This document shows positions 1 to 12,928 of a stretch of 64,000 bases of DNA, piece after piece. Below the pieces are notes generated by a model. The model searched no databases and had not been told where the DNA came from. It saw only the letters and a program-made list of their open reading frames with translations. The stretch is from Megalonaias nervosa. Taxonomy: Eukaryota > Mollusca > Bivalvia > Unionida > Unionidae. The number at the start of each line of letters is the position of its first letter. Positions within the stretch are counted from its first letter, which is position 1. The stretch is taken from NCBI GenBank assembly GCA_016617855.1, contig JAECUM010003297.1, positions 1 through 64,000 on the forward strand, read 5' to 3'. The position numbers were made by a program, and so were the translations under genes.

Positions 1-342
1 TGTTACTGTAGCTAGATTTAGTGAATATTATGCCATAAGTAATTGAGCATTTATCTTATTGAACAGAATTGAGTAGTCAAATGTAAATAAGACGTGTAGT
101 AATGTATGCTGGTGTATACGGCAGCATTTGTCTGTATAGAGCACGTGGTAATTCTAATCAATTGCCGTGAAGCGAGGGGAACGAACTGCCGAACTAAGGT
201 CATTTGTACTAAATATAACGGTTGTACTTTACCGCGTATACAGAAGTCTGTAAGGACAGTTATTCGTTAATATCACATTATGTCAGAATTTATGCAGTGT
301 GAATCGCTAATCTGAATACGAACAAAGAGAGTTTATGTATGC

Positions 343-417
<75 letters not shown>

Positions 418-970
418 CATACATACATGCATACAGATAAGTGGTGAAACAAATATAGCTTTCGTAATACTCTTGTATTTAAGGGAACAGTTTTATACCC
501 TCCCGAGGAAAAGGAATCCCGATGGATCAATCAAAGGGGGAAGTCCGCATCTAAGAGAGGTCGGAATGATCAGGATCAGAAAGGGGACCAAAGCGTACAC
601 ATTAGACGTGGAAAAACAAGACAAGAGGAGAGACGTCAGGTGATGCTGTAAAGCGTGGAAATTGTACTCTCTAATTCACCACTCGTAACATGATGTAAAT
701 TGAACATTGCGACTAAATTCCATCAATGTAAATCTGTTGGATTGAAAAGTGAAATTTTGGTTATGTATTAATTAATTAAATTTTATTTTTATTTATTGGT
801 AAAGGAGGCTCGTAGTTTTTTTATTTCTTTCAATAGCCTTGCTCAGTTATCTGTTAACGTTCCATCTATCCGTCCACACTGGGCAATAACACCGTGGGAG
901 GTCATTCTCTAGTTAACGACCGCCAAGTCAGTAAAAGGGGCTTTATTGTTTTAAAAAACCCCGTTACAAA
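1..970 (+). repeat. Probable 5' LTR and leader of a Gypsy-type element, start not resolved
   Basis: The stretch upstream of the primer-binding site has no long reading frame. It ends in gttaca just before the tRNA-Pro-like primer site, as an LTR 3' end would. Its 5' boundary is not visible and may lie outside the window, because no matching 3' LTR was found after the internal region. A (TA)n array interrupts it. Calling it an LTR is inferred from its position. Confidence 0.45.
346..430. repeat. (TA)n/(CATA)n microsatellite
   Basis: An uninterrupted run of about 33 TA units is followed by five ACAT units. It sits inside the presumed LTR. Short peptides of alternating Tyr-Ile read through it are artefacts. 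Confidence 0.97.
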
Positions 971-971
971 G

Positions 972-989
972 TGGGGGCTCGTCCGGGAT
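972..989 (+). other. Primer-binding site, tRNA-Pro type
   Basis: The sequence tgggggctcgtccgggat is the classic 18-nt tRNA-Pro primer-binding site known from gammaretroviruses and some Gypsy elements. It lies about 85 bp before the gag-like frame, the expected place for priming minus-strand DNA synthesis. Confidence 0.85.
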
Positions 990-1073
990 ATTTTGAACAG
1001 TGGATAACGGATCTGAGCAGATATTGAATAGAAATAAAGGTACCATAGCAGTGATAAATTTGTTTATTATTTA

Positions 1074-3540
1074 AGCAAAAAAGAGAAGGAAAGGGAAATA
1101 GAAAGAGAAATCGAGTTAGCCAGATTGCAAGCCGAAGAAAGAGCCAGGGAGAGAGAACATGCGTTAGCCATGGAGAGACTAAGGATCGAAGCGGAATCTA
1201 GGAGAGGCGAAGAACTGAATGAACATTCAGGACCCTCAAGCAAAAGATCTGAGGATAGACGTACCGTCCAGATAACCATGCCAATGTTTAATGACAAGGA
1301 CGAAATTATCGATACTTTTTAACGCAGTTTGAAAAGTTAGCTTTAATCCATCACATACCCAAAGACCAGTGGGCCATTAATATCTCTGTATTTTTGCGAG
1401 GAGCTGCCAAGGATGTCTACCATAATATGGCACCCACTGAAGTAGATGACTACGACGCTCTCAAGAAAGCGCTATTACGGTATTATGAGTTGTCGGCTGA
1501 AAGTTCCCGCAAACTTTTCAGAGAGTCGTCTAAGAAAACAACGGAGACATACGCACAATTTCATACTCGTGTTCGCGTGCTCTTCGATAAATGGATGAAA
1601 ATGACAGGAGCCGAGCTTACTTATGAAGGCATACGAGAAGAGATCTTGAAAGAACATGTCCTCAGTACGTCTCGGAAAAACCTGATCGTATTTTTGGCGG
1701 AGCGTGATTTCGCAAACTTAGAAGATCTCAGTGTGATGGCTGAGCGATATGAGAGTGCACACTCTCGTCCGACCACCTGGAGTGGCAGGGATCGAACCAG
1801 CGTCCCTGACTTTAGAAGAGCTAACGGTTTGACACCTCATAGGCGGAATGGTCAAAATGGTGGGAAGCTAGGGGCTGATAATCCCAACCGTGATCAGTTT
1901 CGTGGCTCAGGAAAGTCCCACGGGGTAGATAAGGGTACCCCTGGTAAGAAAGATGAAGTTGTGTGCTACGGTTGCAACAAACCTGGCCATATTCTCAAGA
2001 ACTATTGGAAATATCGTCCCACGATAAATGTAGTGACACCAGGCACTGGTAGAAAGTGTAATCCAGTGGAGTGGTCGAATACAGCAACAGCTACGGTAAA
2101 TGGAGAGAAGGCTACTGTGTTGTATGACACCGGCTGTAGTTATCCAGCTTTGGTGGATAGCAAATTTGTTAAACCTGCTGATTATACAGGTGAGAGAGTG
2201 GAAGTTCAATTTGCTAATGGGAGTAAAGATTCCCTTCCAGTTGTTTACATCGATCTTGATTCGCCGTATGTGAAAGGACGAATTCAAGCAGCGTGCTTGT
2301 CAGGGTTGTCGCATGACGTAATTTTAGGATGTAGGTATGTGTTGCCACAGCCTAATCCTATGACGTGTACACCCGTACACGTGGGGTCCGTGGAGACGAG
2401 GTCTATGAAGCGAAGGTCAGGGTCGAAGCCGCTGAACCCCTCGACTTCGCCATTAGATAATTTGCTTCCTGGTGAATTAAGGAGACTTCAAGAGGAAGAT
2501 TCTACCCTTAACAGGATACGCGGGTATGCAAAGAAGTCCGTGCGGAACTTACCTGACGGTGAGGTAGAGTTCGCACTGAAGCGGGGTATCTTGTATCGAT
2601 ACGCCCGGAAAGGGGCCGAGAGGTATAAGCAGGTAATTGTACCTAGGTCTAAGAGAGAAGAAGTGCTTAGGCTAGCACATGAGAATCTACTTGGTAGTCA
2701 CATGGGTGTGGCAAAGATGAGAGATAGGTTAATGAGGGAGTTCTACTGGCCAGGTGTGTATGGGGATGTAAGGAGGTTTTGTCTGTCGCGTGACAAGTGT
2801 CAGCGGGTGGCACCTAAGACCTCACATCGGCCAGTGCCATTAGGAACCACCCCTCTGATTGATGAACCTTTCTCGAGGGTGGCTATGGATTTGATCGGTT
2901 CGATAAAGCCGGAGTCAGAAAGTCGGAATCGTCAGGTGTTTACGATTGTTGAAAATGCTACTCGATACTCGGAGGCCGTTTCGTTGCAGAACATTGATTC
3001 AGTTACGGTGGCTGAAGCTTTGTTAGCAGTTTGGTCTAGAGTTGGTGTTCCTGACGAAATACTAACTGACCAAGGGACGCAGTTTGTTAGCCAGGTGATG
3101 GAAGAAGTGAACCGGTTACTTTCCACTAGGAATCTGACTACTACCCCGTATCACCCGCAGTGCAATGGTCTAGCAGAGCGTTTCAATGGGACGTTGAAGC
3201 AAGCTCTAATGAAGTTGTGCGAAGGTCGACCTAGGAACTGGGATCGATACCTTCCCGCGATACTTTTCGCGTACCGCGAAGTACCCCAAGCTAGTCTAGG
3301 ATTTTCACCTTTTGAGCTAGTCTATGGGAGGACAGTGAGAGGACCCATGGCTGTATTGAAACAGTTATGGACGGATGAAAAGGCATCCGAGGAAGTACGA
3401 ACAACGAATCAGTATGTTGTTGATCTCCGTAACAAGCTGGAGGAAGTTTGCAACTTGGCCCAGAAGAATCTCTTGACGCAAGGGGACGTCAAGCCAAGTA
3501 CTATGACAAGAGGGTGAAGGAACTTAAGTTTGAAGCGAGT
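1074..3540 (+). pseudogene. Gypsy-type gag-protease-integrase polyprotein remnant
   Basis: A charged coiled-coil gag N-terminus is open to 1322, then a frameshift near a T run passes to the long frame 1394-3517 (707 aa). In order, this shows a gag core (about residues 1-130), one zinc knuckle near 190 whose last Cys is replaced by Tyr, an aspartic protease with DTG (about 246), and a retroviral-type integrase. The integrase has a damaged HHCC zinc finger and catalytic D (AMDL), D (LTDQG) and E (LAERFNGT). No RT or RNase H lies between protease and integrase, an order seen in Gmr1-like Gypsy elements. A frameshift near 3478 breaks the integrase tail. No RT was found downstream, so the copy is truncated as well as decayed. 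Confidence 0.85.
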
Positions 3541-3838
3541 TCGAGGTCAAATTTCATCAACGCTATATTTCAATCTCGTCTCTCAGCGGATTAAAGATAT
3601 AACGAATGCTATCCTGGCTATTTCTGAGAAAATAAATCATATTCCTATCGATTTCATGCAGGTATATCTCGATGACAGGTCGTAAATGTTTGCTAGGCAT
3701 GTTAGTAAACGGCTACCCTATGCCGACACCAAATGGTGTCGGCGAATTCCAACTTTTCGATAGGAAATGGACTCTGAACCTACACCCCAACATAAATGTC
3801 CATATCAAAAATGGGGTGTCAAAGGTCAGAGGAAACTC
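3541..3838 (+). other. 3' remnant of the Gypsy element, no recognisable gene
   Basis: After the integrase frame there are only short open segments. One, rich in Ile and Asn, runs about 40 codons to a stop near 3685. It does not show RT motifs. It may be a diverged downstream gene joined by deletion, but nothing in it can be named. Confidence 0.3.
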
Positions 3839-3839
3839 G

Positions 3840-3878
<39 letters not shown>

Positions 3879-3879
3879 G
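3839..3879. repeat. (GATA)n microsatellite
   Basis: About ten GATA units, perfect. Confidence 0.97.
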
Positions 3880-4127
3880 AACTTTTAAGTAAATATATTC
3901 CTATGATAAACACCATAACATTTTAAAATCAGTATTAAATCTTTGCACCTAGATGAACCTGGAGTCACCGACTGGAAGATAAACTTGAAATTACAGTCAT
4001 AGGACACTTTTAACATTAGGGTCTGGCAAACTTGACAAATACCAGAATCGCCAATATTATGGTACGCAATGTGACATTCATACCAGTAAGATTTATTAGC
4101 ATAAGTAACTTGTTGATAGTGTTAATC

Positions 4128-4129
<2 letters not shown>

Positions 4130-4171
<42 letters not shown>
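4130..4171. repeat. (GA)n microsatellite
   Basis: About 21 perfect GA units. Confidence 0.97.
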
Positions 4172-4173
<2 letters not shown>

Positions 4174-4668
4174 CGGTGGCGAGGCTACCAAGGATATTAT
4201 TATGTATAACCAAATAGGAAGGCTCGAACAAAGCCTTCCTCAGTGAAGCACCCCATAGACCCCTGTGCTCATCCTCTTCTTTCGTTGACGAAACGGAATA
4301 AAGATAGATTGAAACGGACGATAAAATTTCAAAATATTTTTTGAATTCGCCTGACTTCTAACCTACAGTTAAATATACGTCGTAGTCATCAGACAGGTCC
4401 AATATATTTCTGAGTACCCGATCTAATCTCTCTGAGGGTAACATAGAAACTGTACTGAAAAATCTAGTTCACTCTGGCGATTATCAGCTTCTGACCAGGT
4501 GCCACCCTGAGAATGTAACTAAAAATATTCTTCACGGCCTGTGCGTTCAGACCAAAGCGTCTGACACAATCCTTCTACCCTTGAAAAGAGGCACCAGTAA
4601 GTGAAATTGTATTGATAAAGAGAGGATAGAAGGAAATGCACTGACGAGGTAATGAAGGTAGAAATGAA

Positions 4669-4831
4669 CCAGTACAACCCTCGACTGAAATGAACAAATA
4701 GAACCCTCAGTAGAAATGAACAAATAGAATGCTCAGGAGAAATGAACAAATAGAACGCTCAGGAGAAATGAACAAATAGAACGCTCAGTAGAAATGAACA
4801 AACCCTCGATAGAAATTAACAAATAGAAATG
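4669..4831. repeat. Tandem repeat, unit about 26 bp
   Basis: About six to seven copies of a unit containing gaaatgaacaaatagaac. Copies differ by point changes, and some are shortened at the right edge. No coding meaning. Confidence 0.85.
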
Positions 4832-6061
4832 CCCTCTTGATACCCAGGTGTCACAAACTTACCGCAGATATTAAGAAGCACTGGCACCAGACTGAATCAT
4901 CCGAACGTCTGTAGGATAGATTTTCGTAAGTTCCTTTCCGAACGTCTGTAGGATGTATTTAGGACGTTCCTTTGGTTACGTTATTACAGACCGTAGACCT
5001 GAGAGTCTATGAGTCAAGTTAACTTCGGACAGGGTTGCACATACAGGCAAATACGGTTACAAAGATACGAGATGCATAATCTGCAAGCATATACCCTATG
5101 GAGGAGGATTATCCCCAGATTATGTGCCTGTATTTTTTATTAGTAGAATGATGTATATTCTATTAGGCATTAATCTATTTGCATTTTGTATGTATATACG
5201 ATATACATTCTAGATTGCATCTTTACGTTTGGCAATATTTCTAATTTCTGTCTAAAGGGATATGCGTGATATTGGAATACTGCAGTTCGATTCTTTAAAT
5301 TCCAAATCAATATTTTCAAATATTACACACGTCAGCAATCTACATTGCATCGATCTATTTTTAAGTCTTCTCTGTGAATTCTAATAATTCATTTGATTAC
5401 ATATTAATCACCATAAGTGTGAAAATACATAACATCGTGGATGTTACAATGTAGCACAGTGAAAATTGCAAGTGTGGGATTAGCGTAATGTAACTGGAAT
5501 GTTGCAATCAACGCCCTCTGTTGACATACATTGGATATTATTATAATGACTCATCCTGACAACAGATGGCGCTGTTTGATTAATCACTGAAGAAGAGCAA
5601 CTGTCCCGTGTCCAATATATTGCAGTTTCTAAGCATGAAAGACATAGCCGCATATCCCCTGTTCAACCAACACTCATTGTTTAACTTCCCACATATCCCC
5701 TGTTCAACCAACACTCATTGTTTAACTTCCCACATATCCCCTGTTCAACCAACACGCATCGTTTAACTTGCCGTATCTCGTAAAAGAGACTGATTGTTTG
5801 ATATCTTCATTTCCTCCTTATACTATAAAGAGTACAATCAATAATACAGAGAATACAGCAAAAATAGAAAGTAACTGTAATTAGAGATGAGAAATAACTT
5901 ACATTTACAAGTGAACATATATAAATAAATGAATATGTGGTGAATATTCACCAATTCACCATGAGTACTAAAGTAAATTAATAATGATTCCGAAGAGAGT
6001 ATTCACCAAATCAGTATTGGATGTTGAATCTAAATACATATACACATGCATCCCAAATTTA
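4832..6061. other. Non-coding stretch with one 48-bp tandem repeat
   Basis: AT-rich DNA with no supported reading frame. The only structure seen is a repeat of about 48 bp, three copies, at about 5655-5770 (core ttcaaccaacactcattg). Confidence 0.7.
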
Positions 6062-6289
6062 TCAATAATAACAGACAAAACTTGACACTGTCTTGCGTAA
6101 GAGGGATAGAAAATGATCAACCACTGAGGTACTGATTGCTTGACAACGAGTACATGTAGAGTCTTCTACAGATGAGAAAAGTTTCGTCACAATTTTTATA
6201 ACAAGCCGACATGACTCAAGAGATTCCGGAAAATGTTTTCCTACTTCCCATACTACAGAGGCAATCAAACTGCCATTAAGCAACGAATT
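6062..6289 (-). CDS. Possible terminal exon of a host gene, function unknown
   Basis: On the minus strand a T-rich tract ending in tgcag looks like a splice acceptor and is followed by an open frame of about 75 codons to a TAA/TGA region near 6062. The peptide has ordinary amino-acid composition, with four Cys and the segment SVEDSTCTRC, unlike the low-complexity shadow frames around it. I do not recognise a domain. No partner exon was found, so this is a weak call based only on the acceptor and composition. Confidence 0.22.
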   Translation of the reverse strand, partial: NSLLNGSLIASVVWEVGKHFPESLESCRLVIKIVTKLFSSVEDSTCTRCQAISTSVVDHFLSLLRKTVSSFVCYY

Positions 6290-6319
6290 CTGCAATAAAA
6301 TAAGAAAAATATTTCGCAA

Positions 6320-9235
6320 AGTCCAACTTTCAAAGCATTTTCATATAATGGACTTGGAATTTAAATACTTTTCCATTCATTTGTATTAACCAGGAATAGC
6401 CCTTGAAGAATGTACAACTAGATGCTATTTTGTTACAAGTAGTTATACATATCTGCAACATCGCAACCACCTTTTGCCTCCCCCCACCCCTTCATTGTAT
6501 GAAACTCACCAAAATATCATGGAAGTCCATAAAACTAGTAACCTGAAATTACTACTGGCCCTGTCCATAACGAACTGGTAGTACAGTTCATCGTAAAAGA
6601 AAATGTAATCAATGACTCTATGGTAACTTCAGATAGACATGAATATCAGACCATAGTAAGTTAATTTATATAATGAACACAAAGAAAAATAAAATAAAAT
6701 TTTTATATCACACGTCAAATTTATTATATTTTATTAAATTCATCCAGGGATATTTGATTAAAAGCAAATGACTTTAATCACTCGACAAAAATATAAGAAA
6801 AACATCCAAAATGATTTTTTTAATTTTTATTACATATTACGCAGATTTGTGACCTAATCACTTGTAAATATCATTAGCATATCTGACATTCAAAATGCGA
6901 GTCTAAATAAATACATGTTAGATCTGCTCAACTAGTTCAAATTGTGTTTGAACATTAAAATTATCAGAACAATCAAGATGCATGTCTAACGTCTAAATAA
7001 ACACATATAGGATTTTCTTATCTAACTGTAACGATCAATTGCGTGTTTGAAGTTTGAACACTCCAGTATTAACTATAAAGCAGGCATAGCATACATATGC
7101 CACTGATTCATTTTGGTCCGGTACTATTAAAAAGAAAATCCTTGGCTGACTTCTTAGACCTTGGAATCGGTGAAATTCTATACTACTGCCTATGCAATGC
7201 CTCGAAAAATAAAAAATAGAACAAAAAAAACAAAACAAAAACAAAAAAAAAAAGCACAAAAAAGATTGTGTCTCCAGGAAAGCTGGGTGTGGTGCGATAA
7301 ATAAGACTTGTAATACAGACGTGCTGGGAATAGTTGCGCGTATCAAATAGCATTATGAAATCTACAAGGACTCACAGCAGTAGTGACATGGAAGCCACCC
7401 CTGTAACTGAGAAACCAGTCACTCCTGTTACATCTATAGTATCAAGAAAATGTGAGGCTTCCCCAATATCCAGTTCGGTCAATATCACAGAAGCGGCTTA
7501 AACAAGGTCCTGACACTGACAACTTTGTTATGCAGACGTCAGCAAGCACGAAAGCAACATAAGTCATACAAGTGTCCTGCTTCATTTATGCCACTAACAC
7601 TGCCGTCTCAGCAATGTAATATCAGAAGTTTGTCAAACTGTTAAACGCGAATCATGTAGCCTAAATCAGAGATATACATTGAAAATGTAGTATTATCACG
7701 TAGCGATTTAAAATATCTTTAATCTTAAATGTAGTGATAGTTTAATCTTGCATTTTAATGGCTTCAAAATATAACGTTATGAACTACGTACATATTTTGC
7801 AAATAAATTCAAAATCTAAATCTATTCTTGCATTGCACACGATCTTTGATCACATTTCATTAAAATGAAAATATCTGATTACATTTTTTTTTTAAATCGA
7901 TTGTCTTGATTTAAAAAACAAAAATAAAAAACAATCGTGACTTTTTAAATCATTATTTCAGTACAACATGGCAACTATTACTAACCAAGTAAAAGATGCT
8001 CACTGTCCAGCTGATCTAGATACATCCATAACTCATCTAAAGTCTGTCATCACACTCTAACTATCGGTGACCAGTCTAAATTATAGTCGGAATAAGAATA
8101 AGGATCCTCATCCATTGACTTGTCATCAATGAAAATATCAAAACTAGACTACGCCTCAAAAGATGAGGCTGTGGTATCGTACGTATATTTGCTCATAAGA
8201 TTAGGTCTGCGGAAAGATGAGTTCCAGCAGTGGATTACTGGAAATGGATCAAATGCGTCAGTATCAAAAGAATGCAGTTGACCAGTTAAAGTTTTCTCAT
8301 CTCAACATCGTGAATGATACCCGTGTCTGTAGCTCTGTGAAATTTAACATCAGCGTCTCGAAATGAAAGTACAATTTACCGAATTCAAATATCATCTGCG
8401 TCATCTTGTTTTCTTCACACCAATTAACATTTTTATTTTAAGATATGTTTGTGATATAATTTGCGTAATGAGTAGACCATGTTTGCTTACATGTAGCACG
8501 CGACGGCTCCCATAACTGCTTAGTCATGAGGCAACGCGGTTCATGTAAACAGACCACATTTTCAGAATATATCGAATGAGAAGTTTTGCTCTGAATGTTG
8601 ATATAAATGTTGTTGAAATCGTTCGTGCGCGAATCGAATTCAGTAACTTTTGTTACATTATGCCATGCTTATGTGAAAATTCACTGAGCTATGTGAAAAT
8701 TCATTGAGCTACAGTCTCGGATATCATTCGCAATGCTGAGCTGATCGAACTATAACAGTAATGTCATGGTCATAGCATGCATCCTGTTTGCATATTCCAA
8801 GCGAATTATGTAACTCAACTACCGTTTTCGTTTGAAAGTTTGCATTTGACTAGGATTTTTTCCCTGGCAGTGTTTGATTTTTTTATCTTTCGGTGACTTC
8901 CAGGCATCAAAATACCTCCTCGCTACAAACAGGAAGTAGCACGTGTCATCAGACATCGCATAGACGAAGAAGAATCTTTATTTGGAGTTACAAGCACCTA
9001 GTGAATGCAAATTACACTGGTATACGGCCAAAATCCTTCCGAAATGTAGTCAAACTGTACTAATTCTGGGTCATTGAGAACGAAAATGATGCTTAAAATT
9101 GTTGATTGGCTCTAGTTTTAAAGAAATGATACTCGGTCAGTATATACAACCCTTGATTTGGGAATCGCGGAGGATAAGTTAGTTATAAAGGGAAGGGATC
9201 TCACTTTAAACCAAAAATTACTAAAATATATCTTT
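6320..9235. other. Non-coding AT-rich stretch
   Basis: No recognisable gene or repeat family was seen. Short open frames such as 7355-7501 (48 codons, Ser/Thr-rich) are too short to support. An A-rich run lies at about 7215-7260. Confidence 0.6.
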
Positions 9236-9609
9236 GACTGGATCTAAGAATAAATCTATGACTGGGTTCGGACAGTACTTGCTTTTAGGCAAACAATGAA
9301 TGATGCAATATGAAGCTGGTATTGTGTCATACATGATATGAATTGCATCATATTATTCCTAGAAGTCATGGATGATGCAATCATAACTAAGCCTGCATCA
9401 CTCTGCTGAACAAATTACCCTATCTTAGCTCTAGAAATCATACCATGTCATGCTCTCTTATTTGTCAGTGTTTGATTTTGAAAAAGAACACATTTCTGTT
9501 TAGCCAGAGTGAGCAGAGATGCCTTGAACTTGTGTGAACAATGCAGATAACTTCTGCTAATGTTTGTGGTGAAGTGACTTTTTCATCACGAAAGTGCAGT
9601 ATAACCACT
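9236..9609 (+). other. Upstream flank of the transposon-like gene
   Basis: This segment carries repeated short motifs around atgatgcaat and leads into the broken gene that begins near 9610. It has no open frame. I take it as the 5' untranslated part of the same mobile unit, but no terminal inverted repeats were identified. Confidence 0.4.
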
Positions 9610-11197
9610 ATGGTTAAGAAAGCCTATCACCTATATTTAGGCTGCAAATAATGGAGATCAGGACAAGAGGTGGGCCTCACACATATGCTCAGCACTTGTG
9701 CAAGAAATCTTTGCCAGTGGTTGAACAGGAAAAGGAAATCTATGCCTTTTGCAGTGCCAATGATTTGGAGAGAGGCAACAGATCATATCAGCAATTGTTA
9801 CTTATGCATGGTGTCTCCAGTTCGGAAAGGTGTGTCAAAGAAGAAAAAGTGGACTGTGCATTATCCAAACATTCCATCAGCTATACGCCCAATACCCCAC
9901 GGAGAAGGACTGCCGGTTCCTGATGCACCAGTATCATTCACACTTGAGTCAGACGAGGAAGAGGAAGAGGATGAAACTTCTAGTCCTGAACCAACAATGT
10001 CACATGACCCATATTCTCTCCCATCCTCCTCTGAACCACACCTCATAACACAAGGTGAACTGAATGACCTTGTCAGGGATTTGGAGTTATCCAAGGGTAA
10101 GGCAGAGCTGTTGGGCTCCAGACTACAGCAGTGGAATCTCCTGGCAGGTGATGTTAGGGTTTCCATGTTTGGTGACCGTCAAAAGGTTTGTGTCACATTC
10201 TTCTTCATGAAAGGTGATCTTGTAGCCTGCAACAACATCGATGGTGTGACGGCAGCCCTCAACATCGTTCATGATCCAGGTGAGCGGAGACTGTTCATTC
10301 ATTCATTGAAGACGAGTCTTAAATCTATTTTGTTGCACAAAGGCAATGTTTTGCCCATCAATTCCAGTTGGTCATGTAGTCCATATTAAGGAAACCTATG
10401 AAAAAATTAAACAACTTTTGAGATGCATAAACTATGACCAACATCAGTAACAGCTTTGTGGCGATTTGGAGGTTCTTGCCCTCTTGCTTGGTCTGCAGAA
10501 TGGATACACAAAGTACTGTTGTTTTCTCTGCGAATGGGATAGTCGTGCAAGAGATTCCCACTACATCAACAGAGATTGGCCACTCCGACAGTCATTGGAG
10601 CCTGGGAGGAAAAGTGTTCAGCATGCACCACTTGTTGAATCAAGGAAGATCTTGTTACCACCCTTGCACATCAAGCTGGGTCTGATGAAGAACTTTGTCA
10701 AGGCCATGGACAAAACACAATCAGCTTTCAAGTACCTCCGTAGAAAATTTCCAAGGTTAAGTTAAGCTAAGATAAAGGAAGGTGTCTTTGTTGGTCCTCA
10801 GATTCGTGAACTTCTTCGAGATGATGCATTTGACTGTGCACTGCGTGGCAAGGAAAAGACGCAATGGAAAGCCTTTCAGTTAGTGGCAACAAATTTTCTC
10901 GGAAACAACAAGGTGGACAACTGCAGGGAGTTGGTGGAAAACCTCCTCAAGGCATACAAAAGCCTTGGTTGCAACATGTCACTAAGGATAAATTTTTTGC
11001 ACTCTTATCAACATTTTTGTCCACCGAACTGCGGAGCAGTGAGCGACGAGCACGGCGAGCGATTTCACCAGGACATTGCAACAGTGGAGAAACGCTGTCA
11101 GGGCATATGGAGCCCATCAATGCTTGCAGACTATTACAGGACAGTAACAAGAGATGCTCCATTTAATGAATACAAGCGACAAGCCAAGAAGCGCTGA
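9610..11197 (+). pseudogene. Broken gene of an uncharacterised, transposon-associated family
   Basis: Collinear fragments in several frames (a start at 9610 with a stop after 13 codons, 9670-10389, 10466-10765, and about 10766-11197) together make one protein of roughly 500 residues. Visible parts are a Cys/His-containing N-terminus (LCQWLNRKRKSMPFAV, ISNCYLC), an acidic Ser/Glu linker, then a region with RLFIHSLKTSLKSILL, FLCEWDSRARD, PLHIKLGLMKNFVKAM and EHGERFHQDI. I recall this motif set from repetitive uncharacterised proteins of arthropods, cnidarians and fish; it may be an RNase H-fold transposase, but I cannot assign a superfamily. Breaks include a frameshift after 10389, in-frame stops near 10449 and 10763, and an early stop at the N-terminus. 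Confidence 0.6.
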
Positions 11198-12531
11198 GTA
11201 GACACTGAATAAGGACTAAACTATATACTTATATATATACATAATAGTTTTTTGCCTCTTGTTTCATAAGAAATTTAATTTTTATAACCCTTTTGCTGTT
11301 TTTAAAGTGTTACATAAAGAGGACAGGTGAAATATTATCATGTAAAGCAACCATACACACATAGAAAGACCTAGGTTTACAATTTATGATTAAAACTCTA
11401 CTATCTACACAATATACATAGACGTAAAACCTAAAAACTTAAATATCTTGGAAACAGTAGCCAATCAGTTGTTTTAATTGTCATATTTGAATTCAGTACA
11501 TCAAAATCCATAATAAATAGCACATTTTATCTCTGAAGCAGACGACTTCTAAAAAATTGAAAACCAATGTTCTATGCGAGCTATTTAACTTGTAATATTA
11601 CCCTGATTCACGAGTGCTCATCAGAAACAATTCACGGTTTTCCATTTTTCACTTTGTGCTTAATCTTTCTTTTACTATCATAAAAATATATAATTTGTAG
11701 ATTAAATTTATTCGATAGCGTAAATTCGAACTAGCCCGACGGATTGGCTTCTCATGTTTTGCCACAGACCACCGTGAAATTGGCTGGCATCGGACCGGTG
11801 GGCCGGCGGCAATTTCCCAATACCCGCCCCAAATCTTTTTCAAGCACTTTCTTCAAAATATTGTTTGCATGTTTATTGTTCTTTCTTTTTCTCTAATAAA
11901 ACACTCCGGTGTTATAAAATAATTAGGACCGCGATATTCCGAGAGGACACAGTATTTTGCTTACGTAAAACTAATTTGAGAAGTGATCAGTTTGTCACAG
12001 GAAACTTTGGTAACACATAAATAATGAATCTTAAATTTCATTTTTAAAATAAAAGTCTTGCAAAATATAAAACGTTTATAACTTTTGTATGATTATGGTA
12101 TTTGTGAGTACGAAGTAAGATTTTAATTTTTTTATTTTTATATCTGTGGACAAAGAATAAAAAATGTATGTAAACTGCTTGATATTCATTTATTCTCATA
12201 ACCGATTAAACATTTTTGTCATAAATATTTTCCAAATGCTTTTTAAAATCTAATACAATGGTTCTTTGTACGATTAAAAAAACACGCAGTTACGTAGATA
12301 ACTCCATCTTTGTTTGCTTTTGATGACATTTTGTTGTTCTCACCCATTTAAAAACAGACATGCAGTTGGCACATTCTGAGACGGTTTTTTGCCTCATTTT
12401 GAGACATTTTATTGTAGTTTTCCATTGTTATTCAAGCATTAAAATTGTTATGGTTTGTTTTTACTCGTTTTATTGTGTTACGTGGTGGTTTTCATTCTAT
12501 CCCTTGATTATTTCGCCGTTATACAACTGTA
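11198..12531. other. Non-coding AT-rich stretch
   Basis: No gene, SINE or inverted repeat was recognised here. Poly-A/T tracts and short random frames only. Confidence 0.6.
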
Positions 12532-12539
12532 TTGCAATC

Positions 12540-12694
12540 CAGGTCCGGCCCTAGGGCAAGGCGAGCGAGGCAACCGCCTTGGGCCCCGCGCTTCTCCGCA
12601 ATGCAGTTTTTTTGCTTGGGGGCCCGCGCTCATCGCTTCCTGCCTTGGGCCCCGCATGCTGTCTTGGGCCCCGCACATCCTAGGGTCGGGCCTG
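12540..12694. mobile_element. hAT-type MITE, 155 bp, GC-rich
   Basis: It starts with caggtccggccctagg and ends with cctagggtcgggcctg, imperfect inverted ends (14 of 16). The flanks are ttgcaatc (12532-12539) and ttgcaacc (12695-12702), an 8-bp target duplication with one change. The interior repeats the phrase ttgggccccgc. CAG ends plus an 8-bp duplication point to the hAT superfamily. Confidence 0.85.
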
Positions 12695-12712
12695 TTGCAA
12701 CCACACCGTAAT

Positions 12713-12713
<1 letters not shown>

Positions 12714-12755
<42 letters not shown>
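12714..12755. repeat. (CT)n microsatellite
   Basis: About 20 perfect CT units. Confidence 0.97.
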
Positions 12756-12760
<5 letters not shown>

Positions 12761-12824
12761 CTTCTTGGTATGTTGTCTCTTTGCTATGACGATGACATCT
12801 TGTCGGAGCTTATTCGCGTCGTGA

Positions 12825-12928
<104 letters not shown>

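Noticed and set aside
335..643. 102-codon frame starting in the (TA)n array
   Set aside because: The first third is Tyr-Ile from the microsatellite and the rest has no domain; it lies in the presumed LTR.
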